A stretch of 64,000 bases of DNA from contig JAAFKE010000002.1 in the NCBI GenBank assembly GCA_013298215.1, positions 1 to 64,000 on the forward strand, written 5' to 3'. Below the pieces are notes generated by a model that searched no databases, had not been told where the DNA came from, and was given only the letters and a program-made list of their open reading frames with translations. The DNA comes from Cytophagales bacterium (GTDB lineage Bacteria; Bacteroidota; Bacteroidia; Cytophagales; Spirosomataceae). Position numbers and translations under genes: made by a program. The stretch's first letter is position 1, and each line of letters begins with the position of its first letter. Positions 8,686-17,241 of this stretch are shown in pieces.

Positions 8686-9501
8686 ATGGCACAAATAGAA
8701 TACAAAGACCTGCTGGATGCAGGCGTGCATTTTGGTCACATGACCCGTAAGTGGGATCCACGCATGGCACCGTATATTTTCATGGAAAAGAACGGTATCC
8801 ACATCATCGACCTTAATAAAACGTTGGCTTCATTAGACGAAGCCTGCAATGCCATTAAGCAAATGGTGCGCTCTGGCCGCAAAATTATGTTTGTAGCAAC
8901 CAAGAAGCAAGCGCAAGACATTGTTACCGAAGAAGCCCGCCGCCTAAAAATGCCATACGTCACCGAGCGTTGGTTGGGTGGAATGCTCACTAACTTTGCC
9001 ACAGTCCGTAAATCGTTGAAGAAGATGCAGGGCATCGACAAAATGATGAAAGACGACTTGACTTACAAGAGCCTGGCCAAGCGCGAGCGTCTGACAATAT
9101 CGCGCGACAAAGAAAAATTGGAGCGTTTGTTGGGTGGTATCACAGACTTGTCGCGCCTACCAGCGGCGCTGTTTGTGGTGGACGTGAAGCGCGAGCACAT
9201 TGCCGTGAAAGAAGCCCACCGCTTGGGTATTCCTGTTATTGCCATGTGCGACACAAACTCAAATCCCAACGACGTTGAATTTGCTATTCCCGCCAACGAC
9301 GATGCTTACAAGTCTATATCGCTCATTACCCTTGCCATTGGTAAGGCCATAGAAGAGGGTATTTTGGAGCGTAAGCAAGACAAAGACGATGCCCGCGTGC
9401 AAGAAGAGGAAGATGCCAAGCGCATCGAAGACGGTGTTGGCGTGCCCGCACCCGTTGTAGCAGAAGCACCGCAGACCGAGGTCGAGGCAGATCAGGCATA
9501 G
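8686..9501 (+). CDS. rpsB: 30S ribosomal protein S2
   Basis: 271 aa. uS2 hallmarks are YKDLLDAGVHFGHMTRKWDP, YIFMEKNGIHIIDL, RWLGGMLTNFATVRKSL and GIPVIAMCDTNSNP. It has an acidic C-terminal extension of about 40 residues (from about 232), as seen in many Bacteroidota S2 proteins. It precedes tsf, the common rpsB-tsf order. Confidence 0.97.
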   Translation: MAQIEYKDLLDAGVHFGHMTRKWDPRMAPYIFMEKNGIHIIDLNKTLASLDEACNAIKQMVRSGRKIMFVATKKQAQDIVTEEARRLKMPYVTERWLGGMLTNFATVRKSLKKMQGIDKMMKDDLTYKSLAKRERLTISRDKEKLERLLGGITDLSRLPAALFVVDVKREHIAVKEAHRLGIPVIAMCDTNSNPNDVEFAIPANDDAYKSISLITLAIGKAIEEGILERKQDKDDARVQEEEDAKRIEDGVGVPAPVVAEAPQTEVEADQA

Positions 9502-9528
9502 ATAAATAATACACATTGAGACATGCTT

Positions 9529-9560
9529 AGATAGCCCGTAGTTTTAACTATGGGCTATCT
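9529..9560 (+). promoter_or_regulatory. Strong hairpin between rpsB and tsf
   Basis: AGATAGCCCGTAG (9529-9541), loop TTTTAA, CTATGGGCTATCT (9548-9560): a 13-bp stem with a single G-U wobble. No U-tract follows, so it is not an obvious intrinsic terminator; it may attenuate readthrough, protect the rpsB mRNA end or act as a regulatory leader of tsf. Confidence 0.6.
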
Positions 9561-9611
9561 GATTTCAGACAAATTAGTTCGTTCATAATTTTATCATTTA
9601 CAAGCAAAAAA

Positions 9612-10451
9612 ATGGCAGCAATTACCGCAGCAGATGTAAACAAACTCCGCCAGATGACGGGCGCAGGCATGATGGATTGTAAAAAAGCCCTCACCGAAGC
9701 CGAGGGCGATTTTGAAGCCGCAATTGATATTCTTCGCAAAGCGGGCCAGAAAGTGGCCGCAAAACGTGCCGACAACGCAACGTCGGAGGGAATCGTGCTG
9801 GTACACGTGAGCCCAGACGGAACCAATGGCAAGCTCATTGCGCTGGCCTGCGAAACCGAGCCAGTGTCGAAAGTAGCTGATTTTCAGAACTTAGCAATGG
9901 CGCTGATGAGCACTGCCGTGGCTACCCACGCCGCCGATAAAGAAACTTTATTGGCCACTGTGCAGGGCGATGGCCGCACCGTGAGCGAGCAAATGGTGGA
10001 GCTGATCGGAAAGATTGGCGAGAAATTAGATTTGATGGCCTACGAAAACGTGACTGCCGAGCGCATCGTTTCGTATGTACACTCCAACAACAAGTTGGGC
10101 GTATTGGTGGCTTTCGGCCAAGTTGGTGGCGCAGATTTGGCAGAGGTTGGCAAAGACATTGGTATGCAAATTGCCGCCATGAAGCCAGTGGCACTCGACA
10201 AAGCAGACGTGAGCGCCGAGACCATCCAGCGCGAAATAGAAATCGGTAAAGAACAAGCCCGCGCCGAAGGAAAACCCGAGGCCATGCTCGACAGAATTGC
10301 CGAAGGCAAACTAAATAAATTTTACAAAGACAGCACCTTGCTCAACCAAGAGTTTGTCAAAGACTCGTCGCTGACGATTGCCCAGTTGATCGAAAAGACC
10401 CAGAAGGGCCTTAAAATTACGTCTTTCAAGCGCATTGCAATAGGAGGTTAA
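9612..10451 (+). CDS. tsf: Translation elongation factor Ts
   Basis: 279 aa. EF-Ts, the nucleotide-exchange factor of EF-Tu. The N-terminal UBA-like domain reads DVNKLRQMTGAGMMDCKKAL, followed by the two core subdomains (GKIGEKLDLMAYE, GVLVAFGQVGG, DIGMQIAAMKP) and the C-terminal LNQEFVKDSSLTIAQLIEK. ATG at 9612. It is followed directly by an intrinsic terminator. Confidence 0.97.
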   Translation: MAAITAADVNKLRQMTGAGMMDCKKALTEAEGDFEAAIDILRKAGQKVAAKRADNATSEGIVLVHVSPDGTNGKLIALACETEPVSKVADFQNLAMALMSTAVATHAADKETLLATVQGDGRTVSEQMVELIGKIGEKLDLMAYENVTAERIVSYVHSNNKLGVLVAFGQVGGADLAEVGKDIGMQIAAMKPVALDKADVSAETIQREIEIGKEQARAEGKPEAMLDRIAEGKLNKFYKDSTLLNQEFVKDSSLTIAQLIEKTQKGLKITSFKRIAIGG

Positions 10452-10473
10452 TGACTGTATGTTAGCCACGACA

Positions 10474-10507
10474 AGCCCCGATGGTTCTGCCATCGGGGCT
10501 TTTTTGT
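10474..10507 (+). terminator. Intrinsic terminator of the ribosomal/tsf operon
   Basis: AGCCCCGATGG, loop TTCTG, CCATCGGGGCT followed by TTTTTTG: an 11-bp GC-rich stem and a T-run, 22 bp after the tsf stop. Confidence 0.93.
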
Positions 10508-10523
10508 TAAAATCATTTTAGTG

Positions 10524-10556
10524 TTGGCCAACGCGCACCATTTGGTTTGATATTTG
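10524..10556 (+). promoter_or_regulatory. Putative promoter of the ECF sigma operon
   Basis: TTGG at 10524-10527 and GATATTTG at 10549-10556 (one mismatch to TAnnTTTG), spaced 21 bp. The predicted start near 10563 is compatible with either the TTG at 10588 or the ATG at 10615 as start codon. Confidence 0.5.
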
Positions 10557-10614
10557 CAGCTCGCTATGTTACCATAAACCTCTTTTCTTGTCTAATAAAA
10601 GTAACCCTTTCGCG

Positions 10615-11214
10615 ATGAAAAATCACAGTGATGAAGAGTTAGTCCGCTTGTATGTTGAAACCCAGCGGAACGCGTATTTTGAGGAGTTATACGAGCGATA
10701 CAGTGATAAAGTGTTCAGAAAGTGCCTGTCGTTTGTGAAAGATCGGGCAAAAGCCGAAGATTTTACGCACGATATTTTTATAAAACTGATCGTAAAGATT
10801 GGGAGCTTTAAGGAAACATCGCGGTTTTCGACGTGGTTATTTTCGATTACCTATAACTTTTGCATGGATCAGTTGAGGTCGAATAAAAAAGCACCTGAGA
10901 CTGAGCTGGACGAAGACATGGACTTGGCCAACGAATACGAGGCTGACGAACTGGAAGAGGTAGAAATGGAGGCTGTGCGTCTGAGGCAGGCATTAGACAA
11001 GGTAGCCCCCGACGAGCGTTCCATCGTACTGATGAAATACCAAGACGATTTTAGCATCAAAGAAATTGCCGACGTTTTCAACATTACCGAAAGTGCCGTT
11101 AAAATGCGCCTAAAACGCACCCGAGAAAAATTGAAAAAGTACTACTTCGAATCAGTAGTAATCTGGATTCTGGCAGTTGCTAAAATCATGCTGATTCTGA
11201 AATCATACTTTTGA
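10615..11214 (+). CDS. ECF-type RNA polymerase sigma factor with hydrophobic C-terminal tail
   Basis: 199 aa from ATG 10615; a TTG at 10588 would add nine residues. Region 2 is clear (FEELYERYSDKVFRKCLSF, KAEDFTHDIFIKL, FSTWLFSITYNFCMDQLR), then an acidic linker (ELDEDMDLANEYEADELEE), then region 4 (LDKVAPDERSIVLMKYQDDF, IKEIADVFNITESAVKMRL). After the usual end (REKLKKYY) comes a hydrophobic tail, SVVIWILAVAKIMLILKSYF, long enough for one membrane helix. No recognisable anti-sigma gene follows; instead there is a small protein and an MscS channel. Confidence 0.9.
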   Translation: MKNHSDEELVRLYVETQRNAYFEELYERYSDKVFRKCLSFVKDRAKAEDFTHDIFIKLIVKIGSFKETSRFSTWLFSITYNFCMDQLRSNKKAPETELDEDMDLANEYEADELEEVEMEAVRLRQALDKVAPDERSIVLMKYQDDFSIKEIADVFNITESAVKMRLKRTREKLKKYYFESVVIWILAVAKIMLILKSYF

Positions 11215-11246
11215 CGAATAATAAAATTAGACTCAATCCCATAAAA

Positions 11247-11456
11247 ATGAAGAATCCATTTCAAGAAATTGATGCCAACGAAACTGCCCCCAAACACCTC
11301 AAAAACGAAGTTCTTTCGGAGGTAAACTCCCTGCGAAATACCATGGAGTTGGTATCTCTGTTTGTAGGACGCATTGTGCAGACGGTTGGCACGGCCGTTT
11401 CTAACCCACCCAGTACTGGCTTTTTCGACAATAACCAAGACAAAAAAGATTATTAA
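11247..11456 (+). CDS. Small conserved-looking protein downstream of sigma factor
   Basis: 69 aa from ATG 11247 (MKNPFQEIDANETAPKHL). The frame is open back to a TTG overlapping the sigma stop, but the ATG start gives the MKxPFxEI beginning that I associate with small proteins following ECF sigma genes in Bacteroidota. The middle is amphipathic (LKNEVLSEVNSLRNTMELVS) with a mildly hydrophobic stretch, LFVGRIVQTVG. Function unknown. It lies between the sigma factor and the mechanosensitive channel, all closely spaced, so probably one transcript. Confidence 0.65.
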   Translation: MKNPFQEIDANETAPKHLKNEVLSEVNSLRNTMELVSLFVGRIVQTVGTAVSNPPSTGFFDNNQDKKDY

Positions 11457-11471
11457 AATTAAAACGACACC

Positions 11472-12299
11472 GTGAGAAATCTGCCTAACATTACCGAAAT
11501 ACTGACCAATATATTTCTTTCGCTCATCGATCAGATCATTGCCTTCGTACCCAAATTGGTGGTGGCAATTGTTATTTTGGTCATCGGAAATATTGTAGCC
11601 AAAATTATAGCCATCGTAATCAGAAAGATATTAGTAGCCGTTGGGGTTGATAAAATCGGGGAAAAACTCAACGAGATCGACGCTATTAAGCAAATGAACA
11701 TCGAGGTGAAGTTCAGTGTCATTATTCCTGGCGTGCTCAAATTTTTTGTGATGCTCATTTTTATTACCTCTGCCACCGAAACACTGGGTGTTAAGGCACT
11801 TTCGGACATGGTGCTGAAACTGGCTAACTTCGTGCCGCAGGCACTTTCGGCGGCTATTATGCTGCTGATTGGTACTTTTATTGCGGATATTTTCAAAAAT
11901 GCCACCGTCACAGTTTGCAAGTCTTTCAATGTGCCGTCGGCAAAATTAATCGGCAACGTAGTATTCTTTTTTTTCTTTGCCATTATTCTCATCGCGTCTT
12001 TGGGGCAGGCGGGCATCAACACAACGCTGTTAGAATCTACCTTTAATCTGTTAATTGGCGGAATAATCTTAGCCTTTGCCATTGGCTACGGCTTTGCCTC
12101 CAAAGATATTTTGGCCAATATTTTAACGTCGTTCTACAGCAAAAGCAAGTACAGACCAGGCCAGATTATCCAAGTAGATGGCATCAGGGGCGAAGTTGTG
12201 GACATAGATGCCACCTCACTGACGCTCAAAACAAGCGAGGGGCGGGTGTACTTACCACTGCAAATACTGCAATCTAAAAAAGTAGAAGTCATCGACTGA
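11472..12299 (+). CDS. MscS-family small-conductance mechanosensitive channel
   Basis: 275 aa from a GTG at 11472, 15 bp after the preceding gene. It has an N-terminal amphipathic segment, then several membrane helices (IIAFVPKLVVAIVILVIGNI; VLKFFVMLIFITSATETLG; FVPQALSAAIMLLIGTFIA; VFFFFFAIILIASLGQAG), the pore-lining helix LLIGGIILAFAIGYGFASKD and a beta-domain YRPGQIIQVDGIRGEVVDI. It stops soon after the beta-domain, so the C-terminal alpha/beta cage of E. coli MscS is absent. It is likely a pressure-relief channel in the inner membrane, although the small TM_helix-type subfamily may have other roles. Confidence 0.88.
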   Translation: MRNLPNITEILTNIFLSLIDQIIAFVPKLVVAIVILVIGNIVAKIIAIVIRKILVAVGVDKIGEKLNEIDAIKQMNIEVKFSVIIPGVLKFFVMLIFITSATETLGVKALSDMVLKLANFVPQALSAAIMLLIGTFIADIFKNATVTVCKSFNVPSAKLIGNVVFFFFFAIILIASLGQAGINTTLLESTFNLLIGGIILAFAIGYGFASKDILANILTSFYSKSKYRPGQIIQVDGIRGEVVDIDATSLTLKTSEGRVYLPLQILQSKKVEVID

Positions 12300-12510
12300 C
12301 GGGTCACGATCTACCCAAAGGCAGTTTAAAACACAATAGCGATACTTTGGCATTACAATTAAGCTCACTGGTTTTGAGGCCTCCTCAGCAGCGCGGGTTT
12401 CGTTGTGCCCAAGCGCCACATACTTCTGTCGATTCTGCGTTTATCTACCTCTTTTTTATATTTTTTCTCACAGTACATTTCCAAAACATTTAAAACTAAA
12501 ATCAAAACAA

Positions 12511-13425
12511 ATGAAAAGGTACCCGCTCATGCTAACATTCGTGTTGGCGTCATTGCTGTTGCAGGCTCAAACAGACACTACTTACTGGCAAAAATCGCTC
12601 AGTGGTGGTATTAATTTCAACCAAACTTCGTTCAGTAACTGGTCGGGCGGAGGTATTAACTCGGTGGCCTTTGGTGGTATTTTGGGGGCGCGTGCTCTTT
12701 ATACCAAGGGCAATGTGTCGTGGGACAACACGGCAGACCTTCAATTGGGGTACGTCAAGCAGGGCGGAGTGAACCGCAAGGCCACCGACCAGATTTTTTT
12801 GAACTCCGTACTGGGTCGTAAGATTGCCCCCAAATGGGATTTGTTCGCTTCGGCTACCTTCAATACTTTCTTTGCGCGGGGCTATGTCTATGATGCCGAC
12901 AAGATACCCGCCAATACTGGCCAATTTTTAATCTCGCGTTTCTTAGCACCTGGCCAGCTTTCGTTGGCTTGGGGTGTGGCATACAAACCCAACGACTGGT
13001 TTTCGCTGCGGGTTTCGCCGTTTGCGCCCAAATTTACTTTCTTGAGCGACGAGTCGGTGCGCCACCGCATCGACAACGGTCGGTACGTGGCCGACCCACG
13101 GGCTACCACATTTGGAGTAGTGGCGGGCAAGTCGGTCAGAACTGAGTGGTTGGCACTGCAAATTCAGGCCGCTCTCAACCGCAATTTGTCCGAAAACGTG
13201 AACCTAAAAGTAAATTACCTGGGCTTTGCCAACTACAAAACCATCAGCACCGACGGCATGGACCACCGCCTCGAGGCTGTCATTGCCGCCAAAGTGAGTA
13301 AGTACATCAGCACCACCTTTGGAATTATTGCACTTTACGACAAAGATTATAGCGCAAACTGGCAAACACAGCAAGCTCTTACCATTGGATTATTGTATAA
13401 TGTGAGTACATTTAGGAAAAAATAA
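12511..13425 (+). CDS. DUF3078 outer-membrane beta-barrel-like protein
   Basis: 304 aa from ATG 12511; the frame extends upstream but the signal peptide MKRYPLMLTFVLASLLLQAQ begins here. The mature part starts TDTTYWQKSLSGGINFNQ and FSNWSGGGINSVAFGG, the DUF3078 signature, followed by alternating amphipathic strands and a C-terminal strand ending in LYNVSTFRKK. Known members are Bacteroidota-specific, exported and of unknown function. It stands 211 bp after the MscS gene. Confidence 0.87.
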   Translation: MKRYPLMLTFVLASLLLQAQTDTTYWQKSLSGGINFNQTSFSNWSGGGINSVAFGGILGARALYTKGNVSWDNTADLQLGYVKQGGVNRKATDQIFLNSVLGRKIAPKWDLFASATFNTFFARGYVYDADKIPANTGQFLISRFLAPGQLSLAWGVAYKPNDWFSLRVSPFAPKFTFLSDESVRHRIDNGRYVADPRATTFGVVAGKSVRTEWLALQIQAALNRNLSENVNLKVNYLGFANYKTISTDGMDHRLEAVIAAKVSKYISTTFGIIALYDKDYSANWQTQQALTIGLLYNVSTFRKK

Positions 13426-13476
13426 TTCCTCCTTTTCCTAACACTCATCTTACTAACCATCAAACATTAAGCAACT

Positions 13477-13872
13477 ATGTTTAAAGATCTCAAAGGATTC
13501 TTATTGCGGGGCAACGTCATCGATCTGGCGGTTGCTGTGATTATTGGTACAGCTTTTGGCAAAATTGTTTCATCGTTTGTTGATGACATCCTGATGCCCG
13601 TAATTAGTTTGTTTACTGGCGGAATAAATTTTTCCGAAAAATCGATTATTTTAAGGGAAGCCGTCGTAGATGCAACTGGCGTGACAACGGCGGCGGCCGT
13701 CAAACTTGGCTGGGGCAACCTGGTTCAGAATGTTATCATGTTCGTGATCGTGGGCACGGTGCTGTTTTACATACTGAAAGCTTTTGCACCAAAGGAAGTC
13801 ACCTCGCCACCTGCTGGCCCAACGCCAGACCAAAAACTGCTGGCCGAGATCAGGGATTTGTTGAAAAAATAG
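13477..13872 (+). CDS. mscL: Large-conductance mechanosensitive channel
   Basis: 131 aa. MscL opens a large pore under hypo-osmotic membrane tension. It begins MFKDLKGFLLRGNVIDLAVAV, with TM1 pore helix VIDLAVAVIIGTAFGKIVSS and the following DDILMPVIS; the periplasmic loop is 30-40 residues, and TM2 is VIMFVIVGTVLFYILKAF; the C-terminal helix reads QKLLAEIRDLLKK. A terminator follows 15 bp after the stop. Together with the MscS gene 1.2 kb upstream it forms an osmotic-stress neighbourhood. Confidence 0.95.
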   Translation: MFKDLKGFLLRGNVIDLAVAVIIGTAFGKIVSSFVDDILMPVISLFTGGINFSEKSIILREAVVDATGVTTAAAVKLGWGNLVQNVIMFVIVGTVLFYILKAFAPKEVTSPPAGPTPDQKLLAEIRDLLKK

Positions 13873-13887
13873 CGTTTAATGTCCCAC

Positions 13888-13926
13888 AAAAAAGCGGAGG
13901 TTCTTTCGAGCACCTCCGCTTTTTTG
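13888..13926. terminator. Bidirectional intrinsic terminator
   Basis: AAAAAAGCGGAGGT, loop, ACCTCCGCTTTTTT: a 10-bp stem with an A-run on the left and a T-run on the right. It can terminate mscL (plus) and the convergent glycosyltransferase gene (minus, ending at 13963). Confidence 0.9.
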
Positions 13927-13962
13927 TGTTTGGTGAAAATAACGTTCACAAAAATGAAACGC

Positions 13963-15201
13963 TCACTGAGTCAGTTTTTCTAAGTGGGATAAGTACTTGC
14001 TGGCCAGCACGTTTCGGTCGAAATGCGACTTGGCGTACTGGTAGCCGTTCATGCCGTGCTGTTGCATGAGGGCGGGGTTTTGGAGGTAAAACCTGATCTT
14101 TTCGGCGAAATCGTGCGCGTTTTCGGGCTCCACGTACAAGCCAGCTTGGGCATCTTCTACCAATTTTCGGGATACTCCGTCGATGGCCATTAGAATTGGT
14201 TTTTGGCACGACATATAATCAAAGGTTTTGTTAGAATACACCGTTTTGAAGGTGTCTACTTTTTTAAGAACCGACGCGCCCAAGTCCGATGCCAGAATGT
14301 ATTTAAAAACCTCCCGTTTGGCCACCGAACCCACGAAGCGTACATTGGTCAGGCCTCGTCGTTGGGTATCGGCCACGAGGTCTTTTTTGAGCATCCCGTC
14401 GCCGATGAGCAAAAACAGCACGTTGGTGTCGCGCAGGAGTTCGGCGGTTTCTAAGACCTGCACCAAGTGGTTGGCCACGCCGTGTGCCCCCACGTAGGTC
14501 ACGACCGTCCGCCCGTCGAGATCGTGTTGTTTTCGGAACGCGGTGGCATCAAAATTTTGCAATAATTCTTCCGACAGCGAGAAGTCGGCGGCGTTGGGAA
14601 CGAAGATAATTTTGCTGGCCTGCACCCCTTTTTTTTCAATCAATGCGTCTCGAAACGCTGGCGTGAGCACGTTTATCAGCGTTGCCTTGCGGTACATGAG
14701 CGCCTCGAACCAGAAGGCGAACTTTATCAAAACTCCACTCTTCAAAACGCCAGTATCAATGGCCGACTCTGGCCATAAGTCCCTGATCTCGAACACAAAA
14801 GGTATTTGTTTTACCCTCGAAAGTACGTAGGCTGTGATACCCACAAAAAGGGGCGGAGACGTTACGACGATCACGTCATAATTGTTTTTTGCTTTGAAAA
14901 TACCTCCCCAAGTACTCGACGCGGCGAACGAAAAATAGGCCCACAGCCGCCCCAAAAAATTCACGTTGTAAGCCTCCGAAACGTGGCAACGGATCACCTC
15001 TATTTGGTCTTGGTTGTGGCACACATCAAAATACTTGTTTTTGTATTTGGGGTGTTTTTTGCCCGTTGTGTAATGCACCATGCCCGCCAAAACAGTGACC
15101 TGATGCCCCGATTGTTGCCAAAAACGGCTCATTTCGTTCCAGCGTGAGCCGCCGCCGTCGTTATCTTCCAAAAAGTATTGGTGAATCAAAAGAATCCTCA
15201 T
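13963..15201 (-). CDS. Family 4 glycosyltransferase (WbuB-like)
   Basis: 412 aa, GT-B fold. The N-terminal domain starts MRILLIHQYFLEDNDGGGSR and the C-terminal nucleotide-sugar domain shows GRTVVTYVGAHGVANHL, LFLLIGDGMLKKDL and a CQKPILMAIDG...AGLYVEPENA block, characteristic of WbuB/WcaI-type enzymes that add amino sugars during O-antigen or capsule synthesis. Acceptor and donor cannot be deduced. It begins 9 bp after a sodium:solute symporter gene, so the two are probably co-transcribed; no other polysaccharide gene is adjacent. Confidence 0.87.
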   Translation of the reverse strand: MRILLIHQYFLEDNDGGGSRWNEMSRFWQQSGHQVTVLAGMVHYTTGKKHPKYKNKYFDVCHNQDQIEVIRCHVSEAYNVNFLGRLWAYFSFAASSTWGGIFKAKNNYDVIVVTSPPLFVGITAYVLSRVKQIPFVFEIRDLWPESAIDTGVLKSGVLIKFAFWFEALMYRKATLINVLTPAFRDALIEKKGVQASKIIFVPNAADFSLSEELLQNFDATAFRKQHDLDGRTVVTYVGAHGVANHLVQVLETAELLRDTNVLFLLIGDGMLKKDLVADTQRRGLTNVRFVGSVAKREVFKYILASDLGASVLKKVDTFKTVYSNKTFDYMSCQKPILMAIDGVSRKLVEDAQAGLYVEPENAHDFAEKIRFYLQNPALMQQHGMNGYQYAKSHFDRNVLASKYLSHLEKLTQ

Positions 15202-15210
15202 GGTTGGTTT

Positions 15211-17001
15211 TTAAGCAAAATAATAATACACAAACACCGACAGGGCGGTGAGTAAACCCGCCCAAAACAGGTCGTCTTTGAAGATATTTTTGGGGTTTGG
15301 AAACACAAAAACGGCCATGGCTCCCAACGCGCCAACGGGGGCAACCGACCGCGCGGTGAGGTCCAGCGCGAGCATGGCCCCGATGATTACGGCCTGAACG
15401 GCCAAAAAGACACCCACCTTTCGGAACAACTGCGGCGCGTTCAGATTGACCTGCAAAAGCTGAAAACCCGCGTCGTTTCGGTCTTTGAAAACATACTTAC
15501 TCAACAAAACCAACGTGGCCGAGCTCAACACAAACGTGACGGCCACGCGGTGCATAAAATTGAGTTTCGTGCCAAAAACGGCTCTGATGGCCTCGTTGTT
15601 GGTCAAAAATAAGTCATAGATCCACTCGGTAGCCAGGCCGTATATTGGCCCCAAAAGCATGGCAAAAACCGCTGCTTTTGCGTTGGCGTTGCGCCAAAGA
15701 ATACCAAAGAAAAAAGCCACCATAATGCCAGGCGTAAAATACGAAAGTTGCGACGACACCTTCAAAAAGAAATTGTTGGAGCGGTCGGGCGTGTAGGTGT
15801 AGAGGGCAATCAGAATAGACGCAACAACCATGCCCACAATGGTGAGCCGCCCGAAACGCACAATTTGGGCATCGCTGGCATCGGGTTTGAGGTATTTTTT
15901 GTACACGTCGAGTGTGAGTAGGGTAGTGGCGGCGTTCATCATCGAATCGACCGACGAAAAAGTGGCGGCGGTGAGCCCCGCCAAGATCATGCCCGTGAGG
16001 CCAACGCCCTGCGGAATGACGGTTTCGACGAGTTTGAGGAAAGCGTTGTCGGAGTTGAAATCGGTGCTGTTGCCAAACCGCGCCGAAAATAAATAAAAAG
16101 CCGCCACGCCCGACGCAATCGAAAAGAAAGGAATGGTAAGTTTGAGTAAACCGCTGGCAATGACCCCCCGGCGGGCATCTGCGTTGGAACTGGCCGCCAA
16201 AACGCGCTGAACCAAAAATTGGTTGGTCGAAAAATTGAAACAGTGCTGGAGCATAAGCCCCGTAAAAACCCCCGTCCAGGGCAAACTTGGGTGGTTGCTG
16301 GGCAGGTACAGGTGCATTTTTTGGACGGCACGCGGCTGGGCGGCGTCGAGGTCTAACATTCCAAAAAAACCACCTATTTCGGGCTGTGAAAACGTAAAAT
16401 AGGCCACCGCAGTGCCAGCCGCCAGCATCATGACGGTTTGGATGGTGTCGGTAATGACGATCGACTCCATACCGCCCCAGATGGTGTAGCTGCACGTTAC
16501 GAGGCCAATGAGCAGCAGGCCAGTTTGGTACGAGATCGAAAACGACGTGCCCCCAAAAAGCCATTGCAGCGTGATGCTGCCCACGTAGAAAGCGCCCACC
16601 AGCTGTACTAAAATAATGATAACCAGCAAGATGGTGTAGATGAGCCGCGCGGTTTCGTTGTATCGGATCTCTAAATATTGCGACAACGTGAAGACTTCTA
16701 ACCTGCGGTAGGAGGCCAAAAAAACGTAGCACAGCAGCAATATGGCCGGGAAAACAATTTCGTAGTGCGTTTGAACAAAGCCAATAGAAAACCCAATACC
16801 CAACATTCCGATGAGGTGAAACGAGCTGATGTTGGTGCCGAAGACCGACCCCGCCACCGTCCACCACCGAATAGACCGCCCCGCCAAGAAGTATTTTTCG
16901 GCATTTTTTTGGCGCAAAGCCACTATAATTCCTGCTGTTGGCATGACCAGCAGCATGGCCACTAACACAACAAGATCAATTGTTTGAAGCTGATTGAGCA
17001 T
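15211..17001 (-). CDS. Sodium:solute symporter family transporter
   Basis: 596 aa with about 14-15 membrane helices. SSS-family signatures are AEKYFLAGRSIRWWTVAGS, FGTNISSFHLIGMLG, SYTIWGGMESIVITDTIQ and the sodium-site region MILAGLTAATFSSVDSMMN. It moves a solute, possibly a sugar or myo-inositol-like compound, with Na+; the substrate is not determined. It starts with ATG at 17001 and precedes the GT4 gene. Confidence 0.9.
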   Translation of the reverse strand: MLNQLQTIDLVVLVAMLLVMPTAGIIVALRQKNAEKYFLAGRSIRWWTVAGSVFGTNISSFHLIGMLGIGFSIGFVQTHYEIVFPAILLLCYVFLASYRRLEVFTLSQYLEIRYNETARLIYTILLVIIILVQLVGAFYVGSITLQWLFGGTSFSISYQTGLLLIGLVTCSYTIWGGMESIVITDTIQTVMMLAAGTAVAYFTFSQPEIGGFFGMLDLDAAQPRAVQKMHLYLPSNHPSLPWTGVFTGLMLQHCFNFSTNQFLVQRVLAASSNADARRGVIASGLLKLTIPFFSIASGVAAFYLFSARFGNSTDFNSDNAFLKLVETVIPQGVGLTGMILAGLTAATFSSVDSMMNAATTLLTLDVYKKYLKPDASDAQIVRFGRLTIVGMVVASILIALYTYTPDRSNNFFLKVSSQLSYFTPGIMVAFFFGILWRNANAKAAVFAMLLGPIYGLATEWIYDLFLTNNEAIRAVFGTKLNFMHRVAVTFVLSSATLVLLSKYVFKDRNDAGFQLLQVNLNAPQLFRKVGVFLAVQAVIIGAMLALDLTARSVAPVGALGAMAVFVFPNPKNIFKDDLFWAGLLTALSVFVYYYFA

Positions 17002-17163
17002 AAATGGAGGTTCGGTCTAAGGGTTAATCTTCAAAAGAGGCGTAATGGTGCGTAAGTTTGTCAAAAAAAAGTACTTGTCAAAGTGCAGCCCCAAAGTTCG
17101 GAGTATAGCCCGGTAAACTCACATTTTTTTGTATTATTTGAAGTCAATAAAACGCCTTATCTA
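17002..17163. other. Intergenic region upstream of the symporter
   Basis: About 160 bp that should carry the promoter for the symporter/glycosyltransferase unit on the minus strand and formerly for the LysR gene on the plus strand. I found no exact TAnnTTTG box on the minus strand. Confidence 0.4.
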
Positions 17164-17241
17164 ATGAACCTGCAACAGTTGGAGTATATTTCGGCGTGGG
17201 ACACGCACCGCCATTCTGCCAAGGCCGCCGCCCGTTCGTGA
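17164..17241 (+). pseudogene. 5' stub of a LysR-family (OxyR-like) regulator gene
   Basis: From ATG 17164 the codons read MNLQQLEYISAWDTHRHSAK and then AAARS and a stop. The first 20 residues closely resemble the start of OxyR-like LysR regulators (MNLQQLEYIVAxDTxRHFxxAA), but the helix-turn-helix is lost after 25 codons and no further LysR sequence follows. It directly abuts an IS1-type remnant, so truncation by transposition is the likely cause. The identification rests on my memory of the family N-terminus. Confidence 0.6.

Noticed and set aside
13888-13926. CRISPR-like repeat
   Set aside because: Single perfect hairpin with A/T runs, i.e. a terminator; no repeat-spacer pattern occurs anywhere in the window.
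15614-16867. Long minus-strand frame inside the sodium symporter gene
   Set aside because: Shifted-frame shadow of the symporter; rich in Arg/His/Trp with no membrane or domain pattern.
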